Origin: Pseudomonas cremoricolorata
GTDB lineage: Bacteria > Pseudomonadota > Gammaproteobacteria > Pseudomonadales > Pseudomonadaceae
DNA: 64,000 nt
Direction: 5' to 3'
Assembly (NCBI RefSeq): GCF_000759535.1
Contig: NZ_CP009455.1
Location: 124,001-188,000, forward strand
Shown one piece after another: positions 20,409-31,139 of the stretch. A program made the translations under genes and the position numbers. Every line of letters starts with the position of its first letter. The stretch's first letter is position 1. The notes beneath the pieces are model-generated. The model saw only the letters and a list, made by a program, of their open reading frames with translations, had not been told where the DNA came from and did not search any database.

Positions 20409-21455
20409 ATGTCCGACCGCCTGACCCTCTTGCGCCCCGACGACTGGCACATCCATCTGCGCGATGGTGCCGTGTTGCCTCATACCGTTGCCGACGTGGC
20501 GCGCACTTTCGCCCGCGCCATCGTCATGCCCAACCTGGTTCCACCGGTGCGCAGTGCCGATGAAGCAGGCGCCTACCGTAGCCGCATCCTGGCTGCGCGT
20601 CCGGCAGGCAGCGCCTTCGAGCCGCTGATGGTGCTCTACCTCACCGACCGCACCAGCCGCGAGGACATCTTCGCTGCCAAGGCCAGCGGTTTCGTCTACG
20701 CCGCCAAACTGTATCCGGCCGGGGCGACCACCAACTCCGATTCCGGGGTCACCAGCATCGACAAGATCTTCCCCGCCATCGAAGCACTGGCCGAGACCGG
20801 CATGCCGCTGCTGGTGCATGGCGAGGTCACCCGCGCCGAGATCGACGTCTTCGATCGCGAGAAGCGCTTCATCGACGAGCACATGCGCCGTCTGGTCGAA
20901 CGCTTCCCGAGCCTCAAGGTGGTGTTCGAACACATCACCACCGCCGACGCCGCGCAGTTCGTCAGCGAGGCCTCGGCCAACGTCGCCGCAACCATCACCG
21001 CCCAGCACCTGCTGTACAACCGCAACCACATGCTGGTCGGCGGCATCCGCCCGCATTTCTATTGCCTGCCGATTCTCAAGCGCAACACCCACCAGGTGGC
21101 GCTGCTCGATGCCGCCACCAGCGGCAGCGCGAAATTCTTCCTCGGCACCGACTCGGCGCCCCACGCGCGTCACGCCAAGGAAAATGCCTGCGGCTGCGCC
21201 GGCTGCTACACCGCGTATGCCGCCATCGAGCTGTACGCCGAGGCCTTCGAATCGCGCAACGCCCTGGACAAACTGGAAGGCTTTGCCAGCCTGCACGGGC
21301 CGGCCTTCTATGGTCTGCCGGTCAATACCGACCACATTACCCTGGTCCGTGAAGCGTGGACGGCGCCTGACGCCCTGCCCTTCGGCGAGCAGACCGTCAT
21401 TCCGCTGCGCGCGGGTGAGACACTGCGCTGGCGCCTGCTGGAGGAACGCGCGTGA
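20409..21455 (+). CDS. pyrC: Dihydroorotase
   Basis: Closes the pyrimidine ring (carbamoyl-aspartate to dihydroorotate). The 348-residue class II enzyme has the metal ligands HIH (His14, His16), the carboxylated lysine in [22 protein letters not shown] and the catalytic aspartate in TDSAPH. The start at 20409 ([14 protein letters not shown]) is chosen because it gives the family N-terminus; open codons upstream overlap the motY promoter region. The gene overlaps rnt by four bases. Confidence 0.97.
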   Translation: MSDRLTLLRPDDWHIHLRDGAVLPHTVADVARTFARAIVMPNLVPPVRSADEAGAYRSRILAARPAGSAFEPLMVLYLTDRTSREDIFAAKASGFVYAAKLYPAGATTNSDSGVTSIDKIFPAIEALAETGMPLLVHGEVTRAEIDVFDREKRFIDEHMRRLVERFPSLKVVFEHITTADAAQFVSEASANVAATITAQHLLYNRNHMLVGGIRPHFYCLPILKRNTHQVALLDAATSGSAKFFLGTDSAPHARHAKENACGCAGCYTAYAAIELYAEAFESRNALDKLEGFASLHGPAFYGLPVNTDHITLVREAWTAPDALPFGEQTVIPLRAGETLRWRLLEERA

Positions 21456-22120
21456 CCGACGATCATTACGACGACGAACAAGAAAGCCAGGGCAATGCCG
21501 GCCCACGCCATCCGATGGCCGAGCGTTTCCGTGGCTACCTGCCGGTGGTGGTGGACGTCGAGACCGGCGGCTTTAACAGCGCCACCGACGCCCTGCTGGA
21601 AATCGCAGCGGTGACCATCGGCATGGATGAGAAGGGCTTCCTGTTCCCTGAGCACACCTACTTCTTCCGCGTCGAGCCGTTCGAAGGCGCCAATGTCGAA
21701 GCGGCAGCGCTGGAGTTCACCGGGATCAAGCTCGACCATCCGCTGCGCATGGCCGTGCAGGAGGAAGCAGCACTCACGGATATCTTCCGCGGTGTGCGCA
21801 AGGCACTGAAGGCCAATGGCTGCAAGCGGGCAATTCTGGTCGGCCACAACAGCAGCTTCGACCTGGGTTTCCTGAACGCTGCAGTCGTGCGCAACGACAT
21901 CAAGCGCAACCCGTTCCACCCGTTCTCCAGCTTCGACACCGCCACGCTGGCCGGGCTGGCCTACGGACAAACCGTTCTGGCGCGTGCCTGCCAAAGCGCC
22001 GATATCGACTTCGACGGCCGTGAAGCGCACTCGGCCCGCTACGACACCGAAAAGACCGCCGAGCTGTTCTGCACCATCGTCAACCGCTGGAAAGACATGG
22101 GCGGCTGGCGCGCACATTGA
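21452..22120 (+). CDS. rnt: Ribonuclease T
   Basis: A 3'-5' exoribonuclease that trims tRNA and other stable RNAs. The 222-residue protein has the DEDDh exonuclease motifs: DVETGG, the second block [11 protein letters not shown], and [14 protein letters not shown]. It starts with GTG at 21452, inside the pyrC stop region (GTGA overlap), so expression is coupled to pyrC. The order pyrC-rnt is conserved in Pseudomonas. Confidence 0.96.
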   Translation: MTDDHYDDEQESQGNAGPRHPMAERFRGYLPVVVDVETGGFNSATDALLEIAAVTIGMDEKGFLFPEHTYFFRVEPFEGANVEAAALEFTGIKLDHPLRMAVQEEAALTDIFRGVRKALKANGCKRAILVGHNSSFDLGFLNAAVVRNDIKRNPFHPFSSFDTATLAGLAYGQTVLARACQSADIDFDGREAHSARYDTEKTAELFCTIVNRWKDMGGWRAH

Positions 22121-22137
22121 GGCCAGCGGCAAGCTCT

Positions 22138-22177
22138 GAGCTGCAAGCGGCAAGATAAAGCGCACCGCTTGCAGCTC
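22138..22177. repeat. REP-like inverted repeat
   Basis: A perfect 13-base inverted repeat, GAGCTGCAAGCGG (22138-22150) and CCGCTTGCAGCTC (22165-22177), separated by 14 bases. Related partial copies (AGCGGCAAGCTC before it, ACTTGCAGCT after it) suggest a remnant of a repetitive extragenic palindrome. It sits between rnt and its terminator. Confidence 0.7.
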
Positions 22178-22190
22178 ACAACTTGCAGCT

Positions 22191-22221
22191 AAAAAAACCG
22201 GCCATCAAGGCCGGTTTTTTT
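22191..22221. terminator. Bidirectional terminator between rnt and peroxiredoxin
   Basis: Stem ACCGGCC/GGCCGGT with a six-base loop, seven As to the left and seven Ts to the right; it can end transcription from both convergent genes. Confidence 0.95.
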
Positions 22222-22231
22222 GTGTGCGCCC

Positions 22232-22834
22232 TTACAGCTTGCCGGCGTTCTCGCTCAGGTAAGCGGCGACGCCTTCAGGCGAGGCGTTCATGCCTTTGTC
22301 ACCTTTCTTCCAGTTGGCAGGGCAGACTTCACCGTGCTCTTCGTGGAATTGCAGGGCGTCGACCAGACGCAGCAGCTCGTCCATGTTACGGCCCAGTGGC
22401 AGGTCGTTGATGATCTGCGAACGCACGACGCCGTTGGTGTCGATCAGGAAGGCGCCACGGAAGGCCACGCCACCTTCGGACTCGACGTCGTAGGCCTTGC
22501 AGATTTCGTGGGTGATGTCGGCTGCCAGGGTGTACTTGACCTGACCGATACCACCATTGTTGACCGGAGTGTTGCGCCAGGCGTTGTGGGTGAAGTGCGA
22601 GTCGATCGAGACGCCGATCACTTCCACGCCGCGGGCGGCGAAGTCAGGAATGCGGTTGTCCAGCGCGATCAGCTCGGAAGGGCAAACGAAGGTGAAGTCC
22701 AGTGGGTAGAAGAACACCAGACCGTACTTGCCCTTGATGGCCGAGGCCAGGTTGAAGCTGTCGACGATTTCGCCGCTGCCGAGTACGGCCGGAACGGTGA
22801 AGTCAGGGGCTTGCTTGCCAACGAGAACGCTCAT
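22232..22834 (-). CDS. 2-Cys peroxiredoxin (AhpC/TSA family)
   Basis: Reduces hydrogen peroxide and organic peroxides. The 200-residue protein has the peroxidatic Cys51 in DFTFVCPSE and the resolving Cys171 in GEVCPANW, making it a typical 2-Cys enzyme. It lies in the conserved pyrC-rnt-peroxiredoxin-bfd-bfr-grxD order and is divergent from bfd, so peroxide and iron control regions share one intergenic space. Confidence 0.96.
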   Translation of the reverse strand: MSVLVGKQAPDFTVPAVLGSGEIVDSFNLASAIKGKYGLVFFYPLDFTFVCPSELIALDNRIPDFAARGVEVIGVSIDSHFTHNAWRNTPVNNGGIGQVKYTLAADITHEICKAYDVESEGGVAFRGAFLIDTNGVVRSQIINDLPLGRNMDELLRLVDALQFHEEHGEVCPANWKKGDKGMNASPEGVAAYLSENAGKL

Positions 22835-22985
22835 TCTTTATCTCCTGATGAGGGGCAACGATTAACTCCCGGTGGAACGGATTCGACCGGGATCACACAA
22901 GGCCGACCATCATACACGGCTTGAGGTGACAGTCCGAATCTATCGTCGGTCGCCGCCGCGGACGAAAGCGTCGAGCCGTTTTGAC

Positions 22986-23006
22986 AAGCATTATCATTAC
23001 CATTAA
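22986..23006 (+). promoter_or_regulatory. Candidate Fur box upstream of bfd
   Basis: The stretch AGCATTATCATTACCATTA holds three consecutive copies of the ATTA[TC]C-like hexamer, the repeating unit of Fur boxes, ending about 40 bases before the bfd start. Iron control of bfd is established in related bacteria. The match is by eye, with some mismatches to the 19-base consensus. Confidence 0.6.
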
Positions 23007-23044
23007 GCTCCAACCCATCGAACCTCCCAGCGATGGTCAGCCTT

Positions 23045-23263
23045 ATGTATGTGTGTCTTTGTGTCGGTGTCACCGATGGACAGATCCGCGAAGCGATCTA
23101 CGAAGGATGCTGCAGCTACAAGGAAGTACGCGACACTACCCAGGTCGGTACGCAGTGCGGCAAATGCGCTTGCCTGGCCAAGCAGGTGGTCCGCGAAACG
23201 CTTACAGAACTTCAGGTCAGCCAACAGACCCCGGCGTTCGCGGTAGAATTTACCGCAGCCTGA
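23045..23263 (+). CDS. bfd: Bacterioferritin-associated ferredoxin
   Basis: A 72-residue [2Fe-2S] protein that passes electrons to bacterioferritin so that stored iron can be released. The cluster ligands are Cys4 and Cys6 (VCLC) and Cys38 and Cys41 (CGKC). The start at 23045 (MYVCLCVGVTD) is the family N-terminus; an in-frame ATG four codons earlier is less likely. A Fur-box-like sequence upstream and bfr immediately downstream support an iron-mobilisation role. Confidence 0.95.
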   Translation: MYVCLCVGVTDGQIREAIYEGCCSYKEVRDTTQVGTQCGKCACLAKQVVRETLTELQVSQQTPAFAVEFTAA

Positions 23264-23280
23264 ATAGCCCTTATTCGAAG

Positions 23281-23307
23281 AACCGGACCTTGCGTCCGGT
23301 TTTTTTG
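23281..23307 (+). terminator. Terminator of bfd
   Basis: Stem AACCGGAC/GTCCGGTT with a five-base loop and a T-run, 18 bases after the bfd stop. It separates bfd from bfr, so the two are separate transcription units or coupled only by read-through. Confidence 0.92.
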
Positions 23308-23464
23308 TGCCTTTAATTCAATAAGTTAGCGCTCTAACGCGGTTCACAAACATTCTTATTCCCATTAAATTTTACTTATTATTCAACTACTTAGGTTTGA
23401 CACTCTGCGATGACACGCTCAGACTTGCTGTTATTGGCATCTTTCCTACGGCAGGCACCCAGAC

Positions 23465-23938
23465 ATGAAAGGCGATATCAGCGTCATCCAGCATCTCAAC
23501 AAGATCCTCGGTAACGAGCTGGTCGCAATCAACCAGTACTTCCTCCATGCCCGCATGTACGAAGATTGGGGCCTGAACACGCTGGGCAAGCACGAGTACA
23601 AAGAATCCATCGACGAGATGAAGCACGCCGACAAACTGATCAAGCGTATTCTGTTCCTCGAAGGCATTCCCAACGTTCAGGATTTGGGCAAGCTGCTGAT
23701 CGGTGAGCACACCCAGGAAATGCTCGAGTGCGACCTGACCATCGAGCGCAAAGGCCTGACTGACCTGAAAGCCGCCATCGCTCATTGCGAAACCATGGGT
23801 GATTTCGGCAGCCGTGACATGCTCGAAGACATCCTTGAGTCCGAGGAAGAGCACATCGACTGGCTGGAAACCCAGCTGGGCCTGATCGACAAGATCGGCA
23901 TTGAAAACTACCTGCAGTCGCAGATGGGCGAAGAGTAA
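23465..23938 (+). CDS. bfr: Bacterioferritin
   Basis: An iron-storage protein forming 24-subunit shells with heme between subunit pairs. The 157-residue sequence has the complete ferroxidase centre (Glu18, Glu51, His54, Glu94, Glu127, His130) and the heme ligand Met52. This makes it a BfrB-type subunit rather than an FtnA-type ferritin. The adjacent bfd encodes its electron donor. A 157-base leader separates it from the bfd terminator and must contain its own promoter. Confidence 0.97.
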   Translation: MKGDISVIQHLNKILGNELVAINQYFLHARMYEDWGLNTLGKHEYKESIDEMKHADKLIKRILFLEGIPNVQDLGKLLIGEHTQEMLECDLTIERKGLTDLKAAIAHCETMGDFGSRDMLEDILESEEEHIDWLETQLGLIDKIGIENYLQSQMGEE

Positions 23939-23954
23939 GAGCTCCTGCCCCACG

Positions 23955-23992
23955 AAAAAGCCCCGCTACGTGCATGCGTAGCGGGGCTTTTT
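23955..23992. terminator. Bidirectional terminator between bfr and grxD
   Basis: A very strong stem of about 16 base pairs including AAAAAGCCCCGCTACG and its complement, with A-run and T-run on either side. It serves bfr and the convergent grxD. Confidence 0.95.
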
Positions 23993-24054
23993 CATTCCAA
24001 CCTGGCGGTGCCGGCGTCGAGGTCACGACGGGCACCGATGGCCGTCAAGCAGCC

Positions 24055-24390
24055 TCAGGCTTCGGCGGCCTTGGCCTTGGCAGCGGCGTCCTTGACCAGG
24101 GTCTGCAGCTCGCCGTTTTCGAACATCTCGAGCATGATGTCGCAGCCGCCGACCAGTTCACCGCCGACCCACAGTTGCGGGAAGGTCGGCCAGTTGGCGT
24201 ACTTGGGCAGATTGGCGCGGATTTCCGGGTTCTGCAGGATGTCGACGTAGGCGAACTTTTCACCACAGCCCATCACTGCCTGGGAAGCCTTGGCCGAAAA
24301 GCCGCACTGCGGCGCGTTCGGCGAGCCTTTCATATAAAGCAGAATGGTGTTGTTGGCGATCTGCTCTTTGATTGTTTCGATGATATCCAT
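24055..24390 (-). CDS. grxD: Monothiol glutaredoxin (Grx4 type)
   Basis: A 111-residue monothiol glutaredoxin that binds a [2Fe-2S] cluster with glutathione and delivers it to target proteins. The active site is CGFS at residues 29-32, followed by the glutathione-binding PTFPQLWVGGELVGGCD region. It ends in a short Ala/Lys-rich tail. The position beside the bfd-bfr pair fits an iron/Fe-S group of genes, as in P. aeruginosa. Confidence 0.96.
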   Translation of the reverse strand: MDIIETIKEQIANNTILLYMKGSPNAPQCGFSAKASQAVMGCGEKFAYVDILQNPEIRANLPKYANWPTFPQLWVGGELVGGCDIMLEMFENGELQTLVKDAAAKAKAAEA

Positions 24391-24811
24391 GAAGCACCTC
24401 GGCTGAACTTTCCGACAGGTTCGTCGGCACGGTGGGGCATTGTATCGGAAAGCCGATCAGCCTGCTCGGTCATACCGACCGGACGATGCCGACCGGCGCC
24501 TGGCTCACACCTTTATCGTCACTCCACAAGCCACTGACGACCCGCAAGGCTTAGAAGCGACAGAGCGTTTGCCAAGCCACGGCCAGGACGTGTACAACCG
24601 ATGTAACAAATAAACAACGGTCGCTTCACCGTCGTGACCGCAATCCATGGGCAGTTCGCCTGAAGACCCCTTGGTTTCAAGCGACATTTAATTATAGTAT
24701 TGCGCCCTTCCCCTTTTCCGTCCGCACTTTGCGGCTTACGCCGCAGGTCATTGCCGTTGTCAAGAAAAGCCAACAGCGACCTGCAGAACGTTGTAATTAA
24801 GGTAGTCAATC
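24391..24811. promoter_or_regulatory. grxD/argF divergent intergenic region
   Basis: A 421-base gap. The grxD-proximal part (24391-24500) should hold its promoter. The middle (24500-24660) contains no convincing gene. The argF-proximal part contains a promoter-like sequence and an ArgR-type site, listed separately. The sequence between 24700 and 24811 would be an unusually long argF leader of about 105 bases; no clear attenuator structure or leader peptide was found in it. Confidence 0.4.
24671..24698 (+). promoter_or_regulatory. Putative argF promoter with overlapping ArgR site
   Basis: TTGGTT at 24671-24676 and TATAGT at 24693-24698 are separated by 16 bases, a plausible sigma-70 promoter. 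The minus strand of 24671-24686 reads TGTCGC-TTGAAACC-AA, an exact match to the Pseudomonas ArgR consensus TGTCGC-N8-AA. Its overlap with the -35 region fits repression of argF by arginine. Confidence 0.6.
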
Positions 24812-25732
24812 ATGAGCGCTAGGCACTTTCTCTCCCTGCTGGATTTCACTGCTGACGAATTGATCGGCGTGGTCCGTCGAGGCATCGAGCTAAAAGACCT
24901 GCGTAACCGCGGCGTGGTGTTCGAGCCGCTGAAGAACCGTGTCCTGGGGATGATCTTCGAAAAGTCCTCGACGCGTACTCGCGTGTCGTTCGAAGCCGGC
25001 ATGATCCAGCTCGGCGGCCAGGCCATCTTCCTCTCCCCGCGGGACACCCAGCTGGGGCGCGGCGAGCCGATCGCCGATAGCGCCAAGGTGCTTTCGCGCA
25101 TGGTCGATGCGGTGATGATCCGTACCCATGCCCACGACACCCTCACCGAATTCGCCGCCAATTCCCGCGTGCCGCTGATCAACGGCCTGTCGGATGAATC
25201 GCATCCGTGCCAGTTACTGGCCGACATGCAAACCTTCATCGAGCACCGTGGCTCAATCCAGGGCAAGACCGTAGCCTGGGTCGGTGACGGCTTCAACATG
25301 TGCAACTCGTACATCGAAGCGGCCGTGCAGTTCGACTTCCAGTTGCGCATTGCTTGCCCGCAAGGCTACGAGCCAGACCCGCGCTTCATGGCGCTGGGCG
25401 GCGACCGCGTGCAGATCGTGCGCGATCCACAGGCGGCGGTCAGCGGCGCGCATCTGGTGACCACCGATGTCTGGACTTCCATGGGCCAGGAGGAGGAAAC
25501 TGCTCGGCGCCTGGCGCACTTCGCGCCCTACCAGGTCACCCGCGCGATGCTCGACCTGGCGGCACCCGACGCCCTGTTCATGCACTGCCTGCCCGCCCAT
25601 CGTGGCGAGGAAATCAGCCATGATCTGCTGGACGACCCTCGCTCGGTCGCCTGGGATCAGGCTGAAAACCGCTTGCATGCGCAGAAGGCCCTTCTCGAAT
25701 TCATCATCGAACCGGCTTACCACCACGCATGA
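24812..25732 (+). CDS. argF: Ornithine carbamoyltransferase (anabolic)
   Basis: Makes citrulline from ornithine and carbamoyl phosphate. The 306-residue protein carries the carbamoyl-phosphate motif STRT (53-56), the HPCQ motif (131-134) and the ornithine-binding HCLP near residue 270. No arcA/arcC genes are adjacent, and the upstream ArgR-type site fits the biosynthetic rather than catabolic enzyme. It overlaps the next gene by ATGA. Confidence 0.97.
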   Translation: MSARHFLSLLDFTADELIGVVRRGIELKDLRNRGVVFEPLKNRVLGMIFEKSSTRTRVSFEAGMIQLGGQAIFLSPRDTQLGRGEPIADSAKVLSRMVDAVMIRTHAHDTLTEFAANSRVPLINGLSDESHPCQLLADMQTFIEHRGSIQGKTVAWVGDGFNMCNSYIEAAVQFDFQLRIACPQGYEPDPRFMALGGDRVQIVRDPQAAVSGAHLVTTDVWTSMGQEEETARRLAHFAPYQVTRAMLDLAAPDALFMHCLPAHRGEEISHDLLDDPRSVAWDQAENRLHAQKALLEFIIEPAYHHA

Positions 25733-26835
25733 GTCAATCCCTATTGCTGAACCTGCGTAACCTGGCCTGCGGCTACGGTGAGCAGCGCATCGTCCAGAAC
25801 CTCAACCTGCACCTGAAGGCGGGCGACATCGGTTGCCTGCTCGGTTCATCAGGTTGCGGCAAGACCACCACACTGCGCGCCATCGCTGGCTTCGAACCGG
25901 TACACGACGGGGAAATCCAGCTGGCCGGCGAGGTCATCTCGCGGCCTGGCTTCACCTTGTCGCCGGAGAAACGCCGGATCGGCATGGTGTTCCAGGATTA
26001 CGCGCTGTTCCCGCACCTGACCGTGGCACAGAACATCGCCTTTGGCATCGGCAAGCATCCGCGCCAGGCCGAAGTCGTGGAAGAGATGCTGGCACTGGTC
26101 AAGCTCGACGGCCTGGGCGCCCGTTACCCCCACGAGCTGTCCGGCGGTCAGCAGCAGCGTGTGGCATTGGCCCGCGCGCTGGCGCCCGAACCGCAGCTGC
26201 TGTTGCTTGACGAACCGTTTTCCAACCTCGATGTGGAGTTGCGTCGACGCCTCAGTCACGAGGTGCGCGACATTCTCAAAAGCCGCGGCACCAGCGCCAT
26301 TCTGGTCACCCACGATCAGGAAGAGGCCTTTGCCGTGAGCGATCAGGTTGGCGTATTCAAGGAAGGTCGCCTGGAGCAATGGGATACTCCCTTCAACCTC
26401 TACCATGAACCACAGACACCCTTCGTGGCGAGCTTCGTTGGCCAGGGCTACTTCATCCGTGGACAGATGAGCAGCCACGAGGCGGTCAGCACCGAGCTGG
26501 GCGAGTTGCGGGGCAATCGTGCCTACCCCATGGCTGCCGGCAGTCCCGTCGATGTCCTGCTGCGCCCGGACGATCTGGTCCATGCCCCGGACAGCCCATT
26601 GCGTGCGCAAGTGGTGGGCAAGAGTTTCCTCGGCGCTTCGACGCTGTATCGTCTGCAACTGCCCACCGGCAGCCAGCTGGAGGCAATTTTCCCCAGCCAT
26701 AACGATCATCAAGTCGGGGCGGATGTCGGCATCAAGGTCGCCGCCGATCACCTGGTGCTGTTCGCGGTGTCAGGGACCGTGGCGGCACAACTCACCGAGC
26801 AGCACGGCGTACGCCGCCACAGCTCAGCGCTCTGA
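25729..26835 (+). CDS. ABC transporter ATP-binding protein (PotA/FbpC type), orphan
   Basis: A 368-residue ABC ATPase with Walker [10 protein letters not shown] (39-47), signature LSGGQQQR, Walker B LLLLDEPF and the H-loop [11 protein letters not shown]-terminal extension of about 120 residues (from about 245) has the TOBE-domain pattern used by importers of iron(III), spermidine/putrescine or molybdate. The start codon overlaps the argF stop, so it is co-translated with argF. No permease or binding-protein gene is adjacent, so its partners are elsewhere or it acts differently; the substrate cannot be assigned. Confidence 0.88.
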   Translation: MSQSLLLNLRNLACGYGEQRIVQNLNLHLKAGDIGCLLGSSGCGKTTTLRAIAGFEPVHDGEIQLAGEVISRPGFTLSPEKRRIGMVFQDYALFPHLTVAQNIAFGIGKHPRQAEVVEEMLALVKLDGLGARYPHELSGGQQQRVALARALAPEPQLLLLDEPFSNLDVELRRRLSHEVRDILKSRGTSAILVTHDQEEAFAVSDQVGVFKEGRLEQWDTPFNLYHEPQTPFVASFVGQGYFIRGQMSSHEAVSTELGELRGNRAYPMAAGSPVDVLLRPDDLVHAPDSPLRAQVVGKSFLGASTLYRLQLPTGSQLEAIFPSHNDHQVGADVGIKVAADHLVLFAVSGTVAAQLTEQHGVRRHSSAL

Positions 26836-26878
26836 GCGTTTGCTTGCAGGCCGCCTCTGCCGAGGCGGCCGAACAGCG

Positions 26879-27346
26879 TCAGCGCCCGATGGCAGCGAAT
26901 ATCCCCTGGGTGTGCTGCGCCAGCAGTGCAGCCGCCAGCTCGACTTCCAGCCCGCGCCGCCCGGCACTGACATGGATGCTGGGAAACTGCTGCGCAGACT
27001 CATCGATGAAGGTACGCAGGCGTTTCTTCTGTCCCAGTGGGCTGATGCCGCCCACCAGATAGCCCGTGGCGCGCTGTGCAGCGCCAGGGTCGGCCATTTC
27101 GCACTTCTTCACCCCTGCCGCGTGGGCCAGTGCCTTCAGATCGAGCGCGCCCACTACCGGCACGACCGCCACCAGCAACTCACCCTTTTCCGTACTGGCC
27201 AATAGTGTCTTGAACACCCGCTGCGGATCGAGGCCGAGCTTTTCAGCCGCTTCCAGACCATAGGAGGCCGATTTCGGGTCATGTTCGTAGCTGTGCACGC
27301 GATGTTCTGCGCGGGCCTTCTTCAGCAGGTCAAGGGCAGGGGTCAT
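26879..27346 (-). CDS. ybaK: YbaK/EbsC-type aminoacyl-tRNA deacylase
   Basis: A 155-residue protein of the YbaK/ProX editing-domain family, which hydrolyses mischarged Cys-tRNA(Pro) or free Cys-tRNA. Family segments include the FKTLLA region near residue 46, VPVVGALDLKALA and the GYLVGGISPLGQKKRL block carrying the catalytic lysine region. It is a stand-alone editing domain, convergent with the ABC ATPase gene. Confidence 0.92.
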   Translation of the reverse strand: MTPALDLLKKARAEHRVHSYEHDPKSASYGLEAAEKLGLDPQRVFKTLLASTEKGELLVAVVPVVGALDLKALAHAAGVKKCEMADPGAAQRATGYLVGGISPLGQKKRLRTFIDESAQQFPSIHVSAGRRGLEVELAAALLAQHTQGIFAAIGR

Positions 27347-27482
27347 GGGCGAGTCCGGGCGAAGCCAGTGGGGCCGCTACTGTAGAAGAAAAGCGCCGCC
27401 TCATCCACAGCGTGGCCGCCCTGACAAATGGACGTTTTCTATGACCCTGGTCAGAATGTGGCCCAGTGTTCAGTTTCGACTT

Positions 27483-27527
27483 TTGACATCCGCGTTTCTT
27501 GTCTATATTTTTTCGTTTTTGAATAGT
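27483..27527 (+). promoter_or_regulatory. glpF promoter with candidate GlpR operator
   Basis: TTGACA (27483-27488) and TATTTT (27506-27511) are spaced 17 bases. A GlpR-like 20-mer at 27508-27527 (TTTTTTCGTTTTTGAATAGT) matches about 15 of 20 positions of the E. coli GlpR consensus and overlaps the -10 element, as expected for a repressor site. Confidence 0.5.
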
Positions 27528-27639
27528 AGGTGCACTTTCCTGGTGCATCCGCACCCATGCCCGACGTCAACCGGATCGACCACGGGCCTTGCTGTCAGGC
27601 GCACAGCGCGCCTCACTACAACAAGAAACGAGGTCATAC

Positions 27640-28488
27640 ATGACGAATGCTTCAAGACAGCCCACTCTGGCCGCGCAATGCCTGGCCGAATTCCTCGGCA
27701 CTGCCCTGCTCATCTTCTTCGGCACCGGTTGCGTCGCCGCGCTCAAGGTCGCGGGCGCCAGCTTTGGCCTTTGGGAGATCAGCATCATCTGGGGGATCGG
27801 CGTGAGCATGGCGATCTATCTCACCGCAGGCGTGTCGGGCGCGCACCTCAATCCGGCCGTGAGCATTGCCCTGGCGGTGTTCGCCGGTTTCGAAAAACGC
27901 AAGCTGCCGTTGTACATTGCCTCCCAGGTGCTGGGCGCGTTCTGTGCCGCGGCACTGGTCTATACCCTCTATAGCGCGCTGTTTTTCGATTACGAACAGC
28001 TGCACGCGATCACCCGTGGCAGTGAAGCGAGCCTGGAGCTGTCGGCGGTGTTCTCGACCTACCCCAATGCGGCACTGTCCACGGCCCAGGCCTTCCTGGT
28101 AGAAACCGTCATCACCGCGATTCTCATGGCGGTCATCATGGCCCTGACCGACGATAACAACGGCCTGCCGCGCGGCGCCATGGCACCTCTGCTGATCGGT
28201 CTGCTGATCGCCGTGATCGGCAGTGCCATGGGACCGCTGACCGGCTTCGCCATGAACCCCGCGCGGGATTTGGGCCCCAAACTGATGACGTTCTTCGCCG
28301 GTTGGGGCGAAATTGCCTTTACCGGTGGTCGAAGCGTTCCCTATTTCCTGGTACCGATTTTCGCCCCCATCGTCGGCGCCTGCCTTGGCGCAGGGCTGTA
28401 CCGTGTGCTCATCGCCCGTCATTTGCCCAGGCCGGTAGAAGCACCTGCGAGCGACGATACTGCCCAGGGCGAAACCCAGATTTCCTGA
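27640..28488 (+). CDS. glpF: Glycerol uptake facilitator (aquaglyceroporin)
   Basis: An inner-membrane channel for glycerol. The 282-residue protein has six hydrophobic segments and both half-helix motifs: HLNPAVS in the first half and MNPARD in the second. ATG at 27640 is used because GAGG lies six bases upstream and the protein then begins as family members do, just before the first membrane helix. It is followed after 63 bases by glpK, the kinase that traps the imported glycerol. Confidence 0.96.
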   Translation: MTNASRQPTLAAQCLAEFLGTALLIFFGTGCVAALKVAGASFGLWEISIIWGIGVSMAIYLTAGVSGAHLNPAVSIALAVFAGFEKRKLPLYIASQVLGAFCAAALVYTLYSALFFDYEQLHAITRGSEASLELSAVFSTYPNAALSTAQAFLVETVITAILMAVIMALTDDNNGLPRGAMAPLLIGLLIAVIGSAMGPLTGFAMNPARDLGPKLMTFFAGWGEIAFTGGRSVPYFLVPIFAPIVGACLGAGLYRVLIARHLPRPVEAPASDDTAQGETQIS

Positions 28489-30051
<1,563 letters not shown>

Positions 30052-30196
30052 TCGGTGCACGGCTAGCAGTGCTGCGTTGAGTTCATGACACGCAGTGCCG
30101 CTGGCCTACGGCCCGTGTAGCCCCTGACGCACTGGCCGTCATCCCTTTCCTACGGCATGATTGCAGCATTTGTCCGGCAGCCTCCAAGGACCGCCC

Positions 30197-30952
30197 ATGA
30201 ATCTGCCTCCACGCCAGCAACACATCCTCGATCTGGTCCGCGAACGCGGGTATGTCAGCATCGAAGAGATGGCGCAGTTGTTCGTCGTCACCCCGCAAAC
30301 CATCCGCCGAGATATCAACCAGCTGGCCGAGCTGAATATGCTGCGCCGTTACCACGGTGGCGCTGCCTATGATTCGAGCATCGAGAACACCGCCTACAGC
30401 ATGCGCGCCGATCAGATGCGCGACGAAAAGCAGCGCATCGCCGAGACGGTCGCCGGACAGATTCCTGACCACGCGTCGCTCTTCATCAATATCGGCACCA
30501 CCACCGAATCCATCGCCCGCGCGCTGCTCAACCACAGCCAATTGAAGGTCATCACCAACAACCTGCACGTGGCCTCGATTCTGAGCGCCAAGGAAGACTT
30601 CGAAGTGCTGGTCGCAGGCGGTACGGTACGCCGGGATGGTGGCGTGGTGGGTCAGGCCAGCGTCGATTTCATCAGCCAGTTCAAGGTGGATTTCGCCGTG
30701 GTCGGCATCAGCGGCATCGATGAGGACGGCAGCCTGCTGGACTTCGACTACCAGGAAGTACGGGTATCCCAGGCGATCATCGCCAATGCCCGCCAGGTCA
30801 TCCTCGCTGCAGACTCAAGCAAGTTCGGGCGCAACGCCATGGTCCGCCTGGGCTCGATCAGCCTGGTCGACTGCCTGGTGACCGACAGGCCGCCCTCCCC
30901 TGCGCTGACCCATCTGCTCAACGAGCACAAGGTACGTTTGGACTTGGTGTAA
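30197..30952 (+). CDS. glpR: Glycerol-3-phosphate regulon repressor
   Basis: A 251-residue DeoR-family repressor. The N-terminal helix-turn-helix ([21 protein letters not shown] to TIRRDINQL) is followed by the sugar-phosphate-binding domain ([22 protein letters not shown]). The start at 30197 has AAGGA seven bases upstream. It sits between glpK and glpD, its expected targets, and GlpR-like sites are found before glpF and glpD. Confidence 0.95.
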   Translation: MNLPPRQQHILDLVRERGYVSIEEMAQLFVVTPQTIRRDINQLAELNMLRRYHGGAAYDSSIENTAYSMRADQMRDEKQRIAETVAGQIPDHASLFINIGTTTESIARALLNHSQLKVITNNLHVASILSAKEDFEVLVAGGTVRRDGGVVGQASVDFISQFKVDFAVVGISGIDEDGSLLDFDYQEVRVSQAIIANARQVILAADSSKFGRNAMVRLGSISLVDCLVTDRPPSPALTHLLNEHKVRLDLV

Positions 30953-30996
30953 GCAGCACTCACCCAGGCGCAGCAGGCATGCAAACCGATCAGTTA

Positions 30997-31016
30997 AATG
31001 TTCGATAATGTTCGAT
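30997..31016 (+). promoter_or_regulatory. Candidate GlpR site upstream of glpD (distal)
   Basis: AATGTTCGATAATGTTCGAT contains two copies of the GlpR half-site TGTTCGAT in direct orientation and fits about 15 of 20 positions of the E. coli GlpR consensus. It lies about 125 bases before glpD. Confidence 0.5.
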
Positions 31017-31077
31017 TCGTCGAAAAACGATCAGATAACCAACCCAGGCACTGGTGATTGAACTATACCTGGGCTAG

Positions 31078-31097
31078 TATTTTCGCAAACGAACATT
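31078..31097 (+). promoter_or_regulatory. GlpR operator upstream of glpD (proximal)
   Basis: TATTTTCGCAAACGAACATT matches the E. coli GlpR consensus WATKTTCGWTAWCGAACATW at 18 of 20 positions. It lies about 42 bases upstream of the glpD start and directly after a -10-like TAGTAT. Confidence 0.72.
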
Positions 31098-31139
31098 ACT
31101 GTTCACTTTGCTGATACTCGCGCCCAGGAGGCCTTCACC

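Noticed and set aside
22924..22950. OxyR-like half-site (ATAG-N7-CTGT on the minus strand) before the peroxiredoxin
   Set aside because: Only the first half fits; the second half of the four-part OxyR motif is absent, so it is not listed as a site.
23308..23464. AT-rich leader before bfr looked at for a Fur box
   Set aside because: ATTA-type hexamers are present but scattered and without the spacing of a Fur box.
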